A DNA stretch of 64,000 bases from Agrobacterium vitis (GTDB lineage Bacteria; Pseudomonadota; Alphaproteobacteria; Rhizobiales; Rhizobiaceae), in assembly GCF_037039395.1 (NCBI RefSeq), contig NZ_CP146242.1, positions 2,553,001 through 2,617,000 of the forward strand, in the 5' to 3' direction. The notes under the pieces are model-generated. The model was not told the DNA's origin and made no database searches. It saw nothing but the letters and a program-made list of their open reading frames with translations. Below, piece by piece: positions 27,948 through 36,663 of the stretch. The translations under genes were made by a program, and so were the position numbers. How positions within the stretch are numbered: position 1 is the stretch's first letter; every line of letters starts with the position of its first letter.

Positions 27948-27968
27948 GTCATCGTTTGCATGTCTTCC

Positions 27969-28000
27969 AAAAAAGCCCGGTCCCTCGACCGGGCTTTTTT
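27969..28000 (+). terminator. rpmE terminator
   Basis: The stem AAAAAAGCCCGGTC pairs with GACCGGGCTTTTTT around a short loop, with a perfect T6 end 20 bases after rpmE. Confidence 0.93.
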
Positions 28001-28062
28001 GGTTTATGCGGCGCGTTAATGCCTTCTCTGATTACGCATCCGGAATCCTGCATACGAGTGCG

Positions 28063-28096
28063 AAAAACCCGGCTCTGCAGGGCAGGGCCGGGTTTA
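28063..28096 (-). terminator. terminator of rcdA-like gene
   Basis: On the minus strand the stem AAACCCGGC pairs with GCCGGGTTT and is followed by TTT. It lies about 60 bases after the stop of the DUF1465 gene and faces the rpmE terminator. Confidence 0.8.
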
Positions 28097-28158
28097 AAAA
28101 TCCGAGATCAGAATGCAGAACTCATCCGTCTGCATGGTGTCTTTATAAGCAAAGATTC

Positions 28159-28680
28159 TCAGTTGGCGTTGAAGGCCGTGCGCAGCAGGTTCAGCTGGGC
28201 CTGGACGCTGTTCTCATTGTCCGGCACGATGGATGTGTCATTCGGGCGATAGATTTCGCGGTCCAGCAGGGCAATCCGGTTCTGCAGGCGCAGCGAGCGT
28301 TCGATCAGGTCGCGGAAGGATTCCGGCAGATCGTTCCAGCCTGGCGCATTGCGGTCAACATTGAAGCCATCAAGACGCACCTTGCTCTTTTCGGAAATCA
28401 CCTGGTCGCGCGACATTTCGCCATTGTTGACGGCGCGCTGCAACAGGAGCCAGGAAGCCATCTGCATCAGGCGCGTGGTCAGGCGCATGGATTCAGCTGC
28501 ATAGAGCACGGAGGCCATGCGGGGCAGAACCTTCGCAGCCGAACGGCCGGGGCCGTCAAGATATGCGGCGGTTTCTTCGACCAGCCCCATGCCCTCTGCA
28601 TAGGTCGCCTTGAACTGCGACGACGAAGCAGCGCGCCCGGCAAAGCTGACCGTATTCAATCCAAGTTCCGACATCGACAT
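28159..28680 (-). CDS. rcdA: DUF1465 family protein, RcdA-like CtrA-degradation adaptor
   Basis: This 173-residue all-helical protein contains FAGRAASSSQFKATYAEGMG, AAYLDGPGR, ESMRLTTRLMQMASWLLLQRA, SRDQVISEKSKVRL and ESFRDLIERSLRLQNRIALL. This is the DUF1465 family, whose Caulobacter member RcdA is an adaptor that helps ClpXP degrade the cell-cycle regulator CtrA. The assignment rests on family recognition. The ATG at 28680 has AGGGA before it. A CtrA-type box, a promoter and a hairpin with a T tract lie in its 400-base upstream region, so its expression may be cell-cycle controlled. Confidence 0.78.
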   Translation of the reverse strand: MSMSELGLNTVSFAGRAASSSQFKATYAEGMGLVEETAAYLDGPGRSAAKVLPRMASVLYAAESMRLTTRLMQMASWLLLQRAVNNGEMSRDQVISEKSKVRLDGFNVDRNAPGWNDLPESFRDLIERSLRLQNRIALLDREIYRPNDTSIVPDNENSVQAQLNLLRTAFNAN

Positions 28681-28837
28681 TTTCCCTGTCTTACGCATCA
28701 CTTATTGACGTAGCGCGGCGGTTAACGAAGTCCAGCGCCAATTCCATGGGCGAACGATGCTACCAATACCCCAAATGCGCAAGTCGTTTCTTAAGAAAGG
28801 GTTAATTCCCACAGTTTTAGGCAAAGTCGAAAGGCAT

Positions 28838-28863
28838 AAAAAAAGAGCCGCAAAAGCGGCTCT
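28838..28863 (-). terminator. strong hairpin terminator upstream of rcdA
   Basis: An 8-bp GC-rich stem (AGAGCCGC / GCGGCTCT) with a TTTT loop is followed by T7 on the minus strand. No coding gene ends here, so it terminates a small RNA or attenuates rcdA mRNA. Confidence 0.85.
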
Positions 28864-28932
28864 CAAGGTAAAACAGGGAGAAAAATCAGACCAAATCGCC
28901 GATTGGTGAAACCGTCTGAATCCAGAAGAACC
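28838..28932 (-). ncRNA. candidate small RNA or leader upstream of rcdA
   Basis: On the minus strand a TATAAC -10 element at 28944-28939 would start a transcript near 28932 that ends at the T7 hairpin, giving about 95 nt. A CCCTGTTTTACC segment with a preceding CTCCC sits unpaired before the hairpin, a type of single-stranded motif used by rhizobial regulatory RNAs to mask ribosome sites. No open reading frame in it looks protein-like. It may be a free RNA or an attenuated rcdA leader; the 5' end is inferred. Confidence 0.45.
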
Positions 28933-28956
28933 GGACAGGTTATACATTCGCATAAA

Positions 28957-28975
28957 ATGCTTAATGTTGTGTTAA
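28957..28975 (-). promoter_or_regulatory. CtrA-type binding box before rcdA leader
   Basis: The minus strand reads TTAA, seven bases, TTAAGCAT, one mismatch from the CtrA consensus TTAA-N7-TTAACCAT. It overlaps the -35 position of a promoter whose -10 is TATAAC 16 bases on, the usual placement for CtrA activation. Confidence 0.55.
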
Positions 28976-29082
28976 TACTGCATCGGGATAGATCAAAGCG
29001 GCGTTGCTTGCCGCCGCCTATGAGGGTTTCCGGGGTGATCTTTACCATAATCAGCAGCTGTAATATTTTGAACCATGGCCTG

Positions 29083-29277
29083 CTACTTTAAAGGGCGAAA
29101 CAGCGACTCGGCTGCCGCTTTTCCCGCCATTTTGCTGGATTTTGCCGTTTCGAGACGGGCTATTTCCTGTTTTAGCAAAGTGATTCGCGTCTCCAGTTCG
29201 CTTGCCGACAGGAGAGAAAGGTCGCAACCGATCTCGTGTTCCGGCGGTTTGCGTGGGCGGTCGGGGTCTTCCATCAT
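29083..29277 (-). CDS. DUF1192 family small protein
   Basis: This 64-residue protein contains IGCDLSLLSASELETRITLL followed by a charged helix (KQEIARLETA), the DUF1192 pattern found across alphaproteobacteria. It is probably a short coiled coil with unknown function. It starts three bases after the MFS gene ends, so the two form an operon. Confidence 0.82.
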   Translation of the reverse strand: MMEDPDRPRKPPEHEIGCDLSLLSASELETRITLLKQEIARLETAKSSKMAGKAAAESLFRPLK

Positions 29278-29280
29278 GGT

Positions 29281-30564
29281 TCATGCCTCCTTGTTTGCGG
29301 GCTCTTCACCACTGATGTCCATGCGTTCAGCTCTTGGGTCAAGTGTTGCCGATTGCGGGGTGGCCATCATGGTCGAGACTGGGCCGTGGCCTGTGGAAAA
29401 ATTCTCTTTTTCCTCGGAGGTGAGGGTGGGGCGCAACCGGCTGCGGAAAATCGCATAGGCAACCAGCAGAGCATGGGCGGTGGCCGTGACTCCAAACAAC
29501 GCATAGGGACCAAACAGCGTCATGACAGGGCCGCCGATGGTCGGGCCGATAATCGTACCGATGCCAAACAGCAGCAGCAGGCCGCCGGACACTTTGACGA
29601 AATCGCCGCTGTCGGCAAAGTCATTGGCATGGGCGACCGCAATCGGATAGAGCGAATTGGCCGCCGCCCCATAGAGCGCCACAAGCGGGATCAGGATAAA
29701 GGCTGCCTGTGGCCGTACCACCAGAAGCAGAAGGGCGGCCAACAGGGCGACCGAGGCAATGCCGGCCAGAACATAGCGCCGGTCCGTATGGTCGGACAGG
29801 CGGCCAGCCGGAAACTGGGCCGCCGCACCGGCAAAGATCGTGATACTCAACATGCTGGCAATCATCACATCCGGCAGGCCGACGCGGGCGCCGAACACCG
29901 CCACCAGGGTGCCGTAAGCGCCGTTGGCAATGCCGATCAGCAGAATACCGACAAAGGACACCGGCGAATTGCGATAGAGTTTCGGCAGATCCAGCTTGAC
30001 GGATTTCAACGGCTGCGGCGAGGCAGCGTTGGACATGGTGGTGGGCAGCATGGCCAGGCAATAGAGAATGCCGCAGATCATGAACAGCGTTGGCGTGTGA
30101 ATATTGCCGAAAGCCACCATCATCTGGCCGCCGACCACCCCAAACAGGGTGACGGAAATGTAGAAGGAAAAGATCGAGCCACGGCTCTCGTTGCTGGCCC
30201 TCTCGTTCAGCCAGCTTTCAATGATCATCGAGGTGCCGGCGGTGCAAAAGCCGGTCAGCGTTCGCAGGGCGACCCAGGAATATTGCTCGACGACCAGGCC
30301 GGTGATCAGCGAAATGATCGCGATGATGGCGATGAAGCAGGAAAAGGCCCGGACATGGCCGACCCGCATCACCAGCTTGGGTGCAATGAAACAGCCAAGC
30401 ACAAAGCCCGCCGCCCAGGACGTGCCGAGCAGGCCGAGTACTTCATTGGAATAGCCTTCAAAGGAACCGCGCACCGGCAGAAGCAGCCCATGCAGGCCAT
30501 TGCCAAGGAACAGAAAAAGCGTGCCAAGCAAGAGGGAGAGAACAGGTAGCAGGTTTCGGGTCAT
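29281..30564 (-). CDS. MFS transporter, YcaD-like
   Basis: A 427-residue protein with twelve predicted membrane helices. N-half segments LGTSWAAGFVLGCFIAPKLV and SFYISVTLFGVVGGQMM, and the loop motif AGRLSDHTDRRYVLAG between helices 6-9, fit the YcaD/UMF branch of the major facilitator superfamily. The C-terminal 50 residues are polar and cytoplasmic. The substrate is unknown. It is the first gene of a two-gene unit with DUF1192. Confidence 0.85.
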   Translation of the reverse strand: MTRNLLPVLSLLLGTLFLFLGNGLHGLLLPVRGSFEGYSNEVLGLLGTSWAAGFVLGCFIAPKLVMRVGHVRAFSCFIAIIAIISLITGLVVEQYSWVALRTLTGFCTAGTSMIIESWLNERASNESRGSIFSFYISVTLFGVVGGQMMVAFGNIHTPTLFMICGILYCLAMLPTTMSNAASPQPLKSVKLDLPKLYRNSPVSFVGILLIGIANGAYGTLVAVFGARVGLPDVMIASMLSITIFAGAAAQFPAGRLSDHTDRRYVLAGIASVALLAALLLLVVRPQAAFILIPLVALYGAAANSLYPIAVAHANDFADSGDFVKVSGGLLLLFGIGTIIGPTIGGPVMTLFGPYALFGVTATAHALLVAYAIFRSRLRPTLTSEEKENFSTGHGPVSTMMATPQSATLDPRAERMDISGEEPANKEA

Positions 30565-30852
30565 GCAAAATCACTTCGGAACGGGTCGAGGCGAAGGCCA
30601 AGCGTGGCGGGTCGCGGAATGCGTGGGGCCATTATTCCCCGGAATGGGGTCGATTTATGAATTATGGCAAACTGTCGTTACTGCGACGTTACAGCAGGTG
30701 ATTTTCCAGCTATTTATGGGGTATGGCGCAAACCGCCAGATGATGGCCAAGCAAAGCCTGCTTCCCTTTGCCCGGTGATATCAGTATGACCGAGGACAAG
30801 CGCTTCATTCCTGCTAAAATGCGTTGGCTTCGTAGAGGTAGCGACCAAAGAC

Positions 30853-31008
30853 ATGAACAAGGCAATATCCGCCTTTCTGATCCTGGCGATGGCCGTGCAA
30901 CTGATCCGGCCGCTCGGCTTGCCATTCCTTCGAAAGCGCAGCGACTTCTGGAAGCTTGCAGTGCTGGCCTTTGTCATCTGGACCGTAACGCTGCTGGTGC
31001 GGCCTTAA
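30853..31008 (+). CDS. small membrane protein, 51 residues
   Basis: The ATG at 30853 opens a 51-residue frame with two hydrophobic segments (AISAFLILAMAVQLIRPLGL and LAVLAFVIWTVTLLVRP) separated by a basic hinge (FLRKRSDFWK). The positive-inside charge pattern and tight composition suggest a real inner-membrane hairpin peptide. No family is recognised with certainty. It converges on the HPP-CBS gene, ten bases away. Confidence 0.6.
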   Translation: MNKAISAFLILAMAVQLIRPLGLPFLRKRSDFWKLAVLAFVIWTVTLLVRP

Positions 31009-31017
31009 CCTCTGCCT

Positions 31018-32184
31018 TTACGCTTTTTGGTTCGAGGCCTGCACCATGGCCATCAATACATCCGTTTGGGCGATCATGCCGATCAGCTTTGCCTGGGCGT
31101 TGATGACAGGCAAATGATGCAGGGCCGCTTCGGCAAAGGTGACGATGGCCTCAGACAGCGGTGCGTCTGGCGTGACGGTGCGCACCGGTGTGGTCATGAT
31201 GTCCTTGACCGTGCCGTTTGGCGCAGAGGCACCTTGCAAGGCCAGCGCCAACCGTCGGCCAAGACCGATTACTGGCTTGCCGCGTGACCAGCTTGCCTTG
31301 TCCATCAGGTCGGTCTGCGTGACGATGCCGAGAATGGTGGCGTCTTCGGCGGTCACCGGCAAAGCCTTGACGCGGCTCTGGCGCAGGCGGTGCAGCGCCT
31401 CGCTCAGCGTGGTATCGGGAGAGAGGGCGGCAATGCCCGCAATCATCACCGCGCCGCAGGTCGTATGGCTGCTGCGACGGCGATAGGCGCGCAGCTCCGT
31501 GCGGCGCAGAATATCCTCCAGATCGTCGCGGTCGATGTCGAGAAAGGCGTCGTAATCCTTCAGGACGTCATCGAGATCGCGGCGCTGGAAGCCTGCGGTA
31601 TCAGTAATGCCGGGCGTTTGCGGCAAAGCAGGCTTGGCGCGATGCGGATAGCGGCGGCCCGCAAGCCGGTTATAGAGCAGCGCGCTGGCCAGAAGCAGCA
31701 CGGAATTGCCAGCCACCGGCCAAAGCACGAAGCCATAGCCGAGCGCATGAATGCCGGGACCGCCGAGCACGGCAGTCAGCGCGATGGCGCCGCTTGGCGG
31801 ATGCAGGCAGCGCAACGCAATCATCGCGGCAATCGCACCGCCAATGGCGAGCGCGCTGGCAAGCAGCAGATCCGGCACCCATTGCGCTACGGTCACACCA
31901 ATCAGTGCGGCGCAAAGATTGCCCCCAAGGATTGACCAGGGTTGGGCAAGCGGACTGGTGGGGACCGCAAACAGCAGCACGGCGGAGGCTCCCATCGGCG
32001 CGATCAGCACCGGCAGGCTTGCAGCTTGCTGCGGCCAAAAATATCCCAACAATAAGGCACTGATGAAGCCGGTGATCAGAATGCCCAGCGTCGCGCCGAG
32101 GGCGGAGCGGGCCTGTTCTGAAGAACTGATCGGCGTCACGTCCGGGATCAGATGCTTCCATGCGTCCCGCAGACCTGATTGCAT
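31018..32184 (-). CDS. HPP-family membrane protein with tandem CBS domains
   Basis: This 388-residue protein starts with an HPP domain of about five helices. It includes the family signature in LHPPSGAIALTAVLGGPGIH, preceded by APMGASAVLLFAVPTSPLAQP. Two CBS domains follow over about residues 240-385 (CGAVMIAGIAALSPDTTLSE; VKDIMTTPVRTVTPDAPLSE). CBS pairs bind adenosyl nucleotides. HPP proteins in cyanobacteria and plastids transport nitrite. A nucleotide-gated anion transporter is a reasonable inference. Confidence 0.87.
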   Translation of the reverse strand: MQSGLRDAWKHLIPDVTPISSSEQARSALGATLGILITGFISALLLGYFWPQQAASLPVLIAPMGASAVLLFAVPTSPLAQPWSILGGNLCAALIGVTVAQWVPDLLLASALAIGGAIAAMIALRCLHPPSGAIALTAVLGGPGIHALGYGFVLWPVAGNSVLLLASALLYNRLAGRRYPHRAKPALPQTPGITDTAGFQRRDLDDVLKDYDAFLDIDRDDLEDILRRTELRAYRRRSSHTTCGAVMIAGIAALSPDTTLSEALHRLRQSRVKALPVTAEDATILGIVTQTDLMDKASWSRGKPVIGLGRRLALALQGASAPNGTVKDIMTTPVRTVTPDAPLSEAIVTFAEAALHHLPVINAQAKLIGMIAQTDVLMAMVQASNQKA

Positions 32185-32214
32185 TGCTGGTTTTCCGTTT
32201 CTGTATGGCGTGGA

Positions 32215-33132
32215 TCAACGATCGATGCTGAGCGTGCCCTGCATGACGGTCACAGCGTGGCCTGAAATCTCGGTTCGGACGACGTTGCCGCCTGCTTTCT
32301 GGACGGTGATTGTTATCAGGCTGCGGCGACCCATTTCAACACCCTGTTCGATCACCAGCGTCTGGTCAAGATCGGCTTCCGGTGCCTGCTGTGCCAGATA
32401 GGCGGCAAGTGCCGCTGAGGCGCTACCGGTCGCCGGATCTTCCGCGACATTGTCGAAAGGCGAAAACATCCGGGCGCGGATATGGTTTTCCGACATCCGG
32501 CAATAGAGAAAGGTTGCGCCATCCGTTTCCTGGTCGGCATGGATTTCGACCAGACGGCTGAGAGCGGCAAGATCAGGCTTGCTGCGGCCAAGGGCGGTGA
32601 GATCGGTCAACTCCGCTGCGATGAATTTCAACCCGACGGAAATAAAGGCCGGAGCATGGTTTGCGGTTTGAATGTCACTCTCAGCCAAAGACATGGCGGC
32701 GGCCAGATCGGCTGTTGCAACCGGGCCGCTGACGAAAAGAGGCTGGGGCGCACGGATGCGGGCATTCACCAGACCATTATCATCGCGGCTCAGTTGAACG
32801 GTGACGAGACCGGCTTTTTCCTCAAAGCGCAGATCGTCGCCAAGGGACTGGCCGAACAAGGTCGGTTGTCCGACAAGGGCGATGGCTGTGCCAACATTGG
32901 GATGACCGGCAAAAGGTATTTCCATGACAGGCGTGAAGATCCGCACCTGGGCGGTATTGGCCGTGTCTGTCGGAGGCAGGACGAAGGTGGTTTCAGAATA
33001 ACCGAATTCGGCGGCAATGGCCTGCATCGTCGCATCCGACAGCCCGCGCCCATCGAGAATGACCGCCAGAGGATTGCCGCGAAACCGCTCAACGGTAAAG
33101 ACGTCGAGAGTGATGAAAGGTACGGAGATCAT
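32215..33132 (-). CDS. PhzF-family isomerase-like protein
   Basis: This 305-residue protein has a two-lobed, PhzF / diaminopimelate-epimerase-like fold. FITLDVFTVERFRGNPLAVI begins the first lobe, FGYSETTFVLPP carries the catalytic glutamate, IPFAGHPNVGTAIAL follows, and EDPATGSASAALAAYL marks the second lobe. No phenazine genes are present, so it is one of the many PhzF homologues of unknown substrate. The ATG at 33132 is the family start. The next gene on the strand is the HPP-CBS gene, 30 bases on. Confidence 0.87.
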   Translation of the reverse strand: MISVPFITLDVFTVERFRGNPLAVILDGRGLSDATMQAIAAEFGYSETTFVLPPTDTANTAQVRIFTPVMEIPFAGHPNVGTAIALVGQPTLFGQSLGDDLRFEEKAGLVTVQLSRDDNGLVNARIRAPQPLFVSGPVATADLAAAMSLAESDIQTANHAPAFISVGLKFIAAELTDLTALGRSKPDLAALSRLVEIHADQETDGATFLYCRMSENHIRARMFSPFDNVAEDPATGSASAALAAYLAQQAPEADLDQTLVIEQGVEMGRRSLITITVQKAGGNVVRTEISGHAVTVMQGTLSIDR

Positions 33133-33228
33133 GGTTGGCCTTCTTGCAGGTGATACGTAATGAACAACCGTGATCTCGATAGCAGCGGCTTTGCCGAAAT
33201 GAAGATGAAATCCTGTCAGGGTGACAAG

Positions 33229-33258
33229 AAAAAAGCCCCACCGGGTGTGGTGGGGCTT
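33229..33258 (-). terminator. fba terminator
   Basis: The stem AAGCCCCACC pairs with GGTGGGGCTT and is followed on the minus strand by T6, 37 bases after the aldolase stop. Confidence 0.92.
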
Positions 33259-33294
33259 CAAGATGCTGGAACCAAATCTGTTCGATGCTTGACC

Positions 33295-34320
33295 TCAGGC
33301 GGCCTTTTCCAGGTCCTGTTTCCAGGTGCCAGTCGCGGCCAGGCTGTTCATGCGGGCGCGGTGAGTGAAGGCGCGCTGGCCAGCGGCAACATTCTCGCTG
33401 CGGCCGCCCCAAGTTTTAATGGCGCTATCCTGAAGGGCGCGGCCATAGGAATAGGTCAGGGTCCAGGGCAGGTCGTAGCCAGCATTCATCGCGGAGAGAT
33501 GCGCGGTTGCTTCCTCTGTGCTCTGGCCGCCGGACAGGAAGGCGATGCCGGGAACGGAGGAAGGAACCGTGGCCTTCAGCACCTTGACGGTCGCTGCTGC
33601 GACTTCGTCGACGGAGGCCTTGCGGGCATTCTTGCCGTCGATGATCATGTTGGGCTTCAGGATCATGCCTTCGAGCTTGACGCGGGCGTCGTAGAGATCC
33701 TGGAACACGGTGCGCAGCACCCATTCCGTTACTTCAGCGCATTTGGCAATGTCGTGGGTGCCCGGAGCGCCATCCATCAGCACTTCCGGCTCGACGATCG
33801 GCACGATGCCGGCTTCCTGGCACAGGGCGGCGTAATAGGCGAGCGCCTGGCTATTGGCCTTGATCGAACCCCAGGTCGGCAGGCCATCGGCAATGGCGAT
33901 AACGCCGCGCCACTTGGCAAAGCGGGCACCGGCCTTGTAGTAATTGGCGAGACGCTCACGCAGCCCGTCCAGACCTTCCGTCAGGGTTTCGCCCGGGAAA
34001 CCGGCCATTGGCTTGGCGCCGGTATCGACCTTGATACCGGGGATGGAGCCGGCGGCCTTGATGATGTCAACGAAAGGCGTGCCATCGGCAGCCTTCTGGT
34101 ACAGCGTCTCTTCATAGAGAATGACGCCGGAAATGTATTTTTTCATCGCCTCGTCGGAGCGAAACAGCATTTCGCGGTAGTCGCGGCGGCTGGTTTCGGT
34201 GGATTCGAGGCCAATCGTGTCGAAACGCTTCTTGATGGTGGACGTGGACTCGTCCGCTGCCAGAAGGCCCTTGCCATCAGCCATCATCTTGACGGCGATG
34301 TCTTCAAGTCTCTCACTCAT
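33295..34320 (-). CDS. fbaB: class I fructose-bisphosphate aldolase
   Basis: This 341-residue enzyme cleaves fructose-1,6-bisphosphate to two triose phosphates. It is the eukaryote-like class I type: LLAADESTSTIKKRFD at the N-terminus, the Schiff-base lysine in VKLEGMILKPNMI, and FLSGGQSTEEATAHL for phosphate binding. It lies downstream of pgk on the same strand with its own probable control region (see 34398). The C-terminus is family-like. Confidence 0.95.
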   Translation of the reverse strand: MSERLEDIAVKMMADGKGLLAADESTSTIKKRFDTIGLESTETSRRDYREMLFRSDEAMKKYISGVILYEETLYQKAADGTPFVDIIKAAGSIPGIKVDTGAKPMAGFPGETLTEGLDGLRERLANYYKAGARFAKWRGVIAIADGLPTWGSIKANSQALAYYAALCQEAGIVPIVEPEVLMDGAPGTHDIAKCAEVTEWVLRTVFQDLYDARVKLEGMILKPNMIIDGKNARKASVDEVAAATVKVLKATVPSSVPGIAFLSGGQSTEEATAHLSAMNAGYDLPWTLTYSYGRALQDSAIKTWGGRSENVAAGQRAFTHRARMNSLAATGTWKQDLEKAA

Positions 34321-34397
34321 GTCCTATGCTCCCAAAAACGTTACCACTGGTTATCGCGTAACAGATGTTGTTCAGGAGGAAAATGGGGCGTTAAGTC

Positions 34398-34423
34398 ATT
34401 GAAACGATTGAAATCGTTTCAAT
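34398..34423. promoter_or_regulatory. palindromic operator-like site upstream of fba
   Basis: ATTGAAACGATT and AATCGTTTCAAT form a 12/13-bp dyad about 80 bases before fba. A third half-site, AATCGTTT, lies right after it. Even-length dyads with central CG steps are typical of LacI-type operators. No regulator gene is nearby. Confidence 0.45.
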
Positions 34424-34504
34424 CGTTTTAAAATTCAAACTTTTTTAAAAGAAATTCAGGTGCGGCATTTGTTCCGTGCCGCACCTCCTATTTTTCGCCG
34501 GTTG

Positions 34505-35707
34505 TTAAGCCGGACGGGTCAATACGGCAACGCCGGGCAGTTCCTTGCCTTCCATCCATTCCAGGAAAGCGCCACCTGCGGTCGAAACATAGGAAAAGTC
34601 ATCGACAACGCCAGCATGGTTGAGCGCCGAGACCGTGTCGCCGCCACCGGCCACCGAGACCAGCTTGCCAGCCTTGCTGCGCTCTGCGGCGTGTTTTGCG
34701 GCAGAGACGGTGGCGGTATCGAAGGGGGGGATTTCAAAGGCGCCGAGCGGGCCGTTCCAGACCAGCGTTGCCGCTTTGGTGATCCAGTCATTGACGACCG
34801 CCACCGATTGCGGGCCGACATCGAGCATCATCGCGTCGGCGGGAATGGCCGAGACATTGACGGTCTCATTGGCGGCATTGGCCTTGAACTCGCGGGCGAC
34901 GACGCCGTCGATCGGCAGCACGATGGTGCAGCCAGCGGTTTCGGCTTCGATCATGATCTGCTTGGCGGTTTCTGCCAGGTCGTGTTCGCACAGCGATTTG
35001 CCGACAGAAATTCCTTGGGCGGCAATGAATGTATTGGCCATGCCACCGCCGATGACGAGCGCATCGACCTTCTTGACCAGGTTCATCAGCAGGTCGATCT
35101 TGGAAGAAACCTTGGCGCCGCCGACAATGGCGACCACCGGATGGGTCGGCTTGCCGAGACCTTTTTCCAGCGCTTCCAGTTCGGCCTGCATGGTGCGTCC
35201 GGCATAGGCGGGCAGAATATGGGCAAGCCCTTCCGTCGAGGCGTGGGCGCGGTGGGCAGCGGAAAAGGCGTCATTGACGTAGATGTCGCCGTTCTTGGCC
35301 AGTTCGGCGGTAAAGTCGGCGTCGTTGTTTTCTTCGCCTTTATGGAAGCGGGTGTTTTCCAGAAGCAGGATATCGCCGTTGTTCAGCGCGGCAACGGCCC
35401 TTTCAGCCGGTTCGCCAACGCAGTCTTCACCAAACGCGACCGCCTGGTCCAGCACTTCCTCGACGGCGGAAATGATCTGCGACAGCGACATATCGGCAAC
35501 TGGCTCGCCCTTGGGACGACCGAAATGGGCGAGCAGAATAACCTTGGCGCCCTTGGCCGACAGTTCCTTGATGGTCGGGGCGACGCGCTCGATGCGGGTT
35601 GCATCCGTCACCTTGCCGCCGGAGACGGGCACGTTCAGGTCGACGCGCAACAGTACGCGCTTGCCGGCGATATCGGTGAGATCGTCAAGTGTCTTGAAAG
35701 CAGGCAT
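34505..35707 (-). CDS. pgk: phosphoglycerate kinase
   Basis: This 400-residue enzyme transfers phosphate between 1,3-bisphosphoglycerate and ADP. Motifs are [53 protein letters not shown] and the glycine-rich [12 protein letters not shown]. Length and order are normal. It precedes fba on the minus strand; tkt and gap lie some 7 kb away on the plus strand, so the usual rhizobial triose-phosphate cluster is split here. Confidence 0.97.
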   Translation of the reverse strand: MPAFKTLDDLTDIAGKRVLLRVDLNVPVSGGKVTDATRIERVAPTIKELSAKGAKVILLAHFGRPKGEPVADMSLSQIISAVEEVLDQAVAFGEDCVGEPAERAVAALNNGDILLLENTRFHKGEENNDADFTAELAKNGDIYVNDAFSAAHRAHASTEGLAHILPAYAGRTMQAELEALEKGLGKPTHPVVAIVGGAKVSSKIDLLMNLVKKVDALVIGGGMANTFIAAQGISVGKSLCEHDLAETAKQIMIEAETAGCTIVLPIDGVVAREFKANAANETVNVSAIPADAMMLDVGPQSVAVVNDWITKAATLVWNGPLGAFEIPPFDTATVSAAKHAAERSKAGKLVSVAGGGDTVSALNHAGVVDDFSYVSTAGGAFLEWMEGKELPGVAVLTRPA

Positions 35708-35825
35708 GGTGAGTTTCCCGTGTTGAATGTCGTTACGGTGCTGCGCGGGACCTTACACCGGTCCCGGCAAGAGGCAAGATTGATCGGGCTGTTGCCCGGC
35801 GCAATCCGGATATGAAGCCGAAGGC

Positions 35826-36650
35826 TCAGGCCCAGAAAGCGGGGATGGTCTCGTCAAGGCGCGGGCCGATGCGCAAGGGGGCGATCTTTTCGGCGAGCCC
35901 GGTGCTATCGGAAATCTCGACGCCGACGCCGCAGATCGTCGCCGGGCCGTGGGCTGCTTCAAACCGGCCCTTGGGCATTTTCGAAATGAAGCGGTTCAGC
36001 GGCTCTTCCTTTTCCATGCCGAGCGACGAATCATAATCGCCGCACATGCCGGCATCCGACATATAGGCGGTGCCGCCATTGAGAATCTGGTGATCGGCGG
36101 TCGGCACATGGGTGTGGGTTCCGACCACGAAACTGGCGCGGCCATCGACGAAATGGCCGAAACATTGCTTCTCGCTGGTGGCCTCGGCATGGAAGTCGAA
36201 GATGATGGCGTCGGCCTGTTCCTTCAGCGGGCAGGCGGCGAGAATGGTTTCCGCCGATTTGAACGGATCGTCCAGTTCGGGATGCATGAATACCCGGCCC
36301 ATGATATTGGCGACCAGCACGCGCGCACCGTTGCGGGCATAATAAAGACCGGACCCTTTGCCGGGCGTTCCTGCCGGATAATTGGCCGGGCGCAGGAACT
36401 GGTCGTGGCGGCCGGAAAAGGTGATCGCTTCCTTCTGGTCCCAGACGTGGTTGCCAGTGGTGACGACATCGGCGCCGGCATTGATGGTTTCGAGGAAAAT
36501 ATCCTCGGTAATCCCGAAGCCGCCAGCGGCATTTTCACCATTGACGATGACGAAATCCAGTTTCAGGTCGGAGACCAGGCCGGGCAGCTTTTCCCAGACC
36601 GCCGTACGGCCTGTCTTGCCAACCATGTCGCCCAGAAAAAGCAGCCGCAT
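35826..36650 (-). CDS. YmdB-like metallophosphoesterase
   Basis: This 274-residue protein of the TIGR00282/YmdB family has metal-binding motifs LFLGDMVGKTGR, NGENAAGGFG, TGNHVWDQKE, DFHAEATSEK and VGTHTHVPTAD. Bacillus YmdB hydrolyses 2',3'-cyclic nucleotides and affects biofilm and motility choice. The start is 13 bases after the cyclo-ligase stop, so they form an operon. All di-metal ligands appear intact. Confidence 0.9.
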   Translation of the reverse strand: MRLLFLGDMVGKTGRTAVWEKLPGLVSDLKLDFVIVNGENAAGGFGITEDIFLETINAGADVVTTGNHVWDQKEAITFSGRHDQFLRPANYPAGTPGKGSGLYYARNGARVLVANIMGRVFMHPELDDPFKSAETILAACPLKEQADAIIFDFHAEATSEKQCFGHFVDGRASFVVGTHTHVPTADHQILNGGTAYMSDAGMCGDYDSSLGMEKEEPLNRFISKMPKGRFEAAHGPATICGVGVEISDSTGLAEKIAPLRIGPRLDETIPAFWA

Positions 36651-36663
36651 TCCTTAAATCCAG

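Noticed and set aside
28702..28953. 83-residue minus-strand frame as a coding gene upstream of rcdA
   Set aside because: It runs straight through a T7 terminator hairpin and has no conserved-looking protein pattern; a non-coding RNA or leader fits better.
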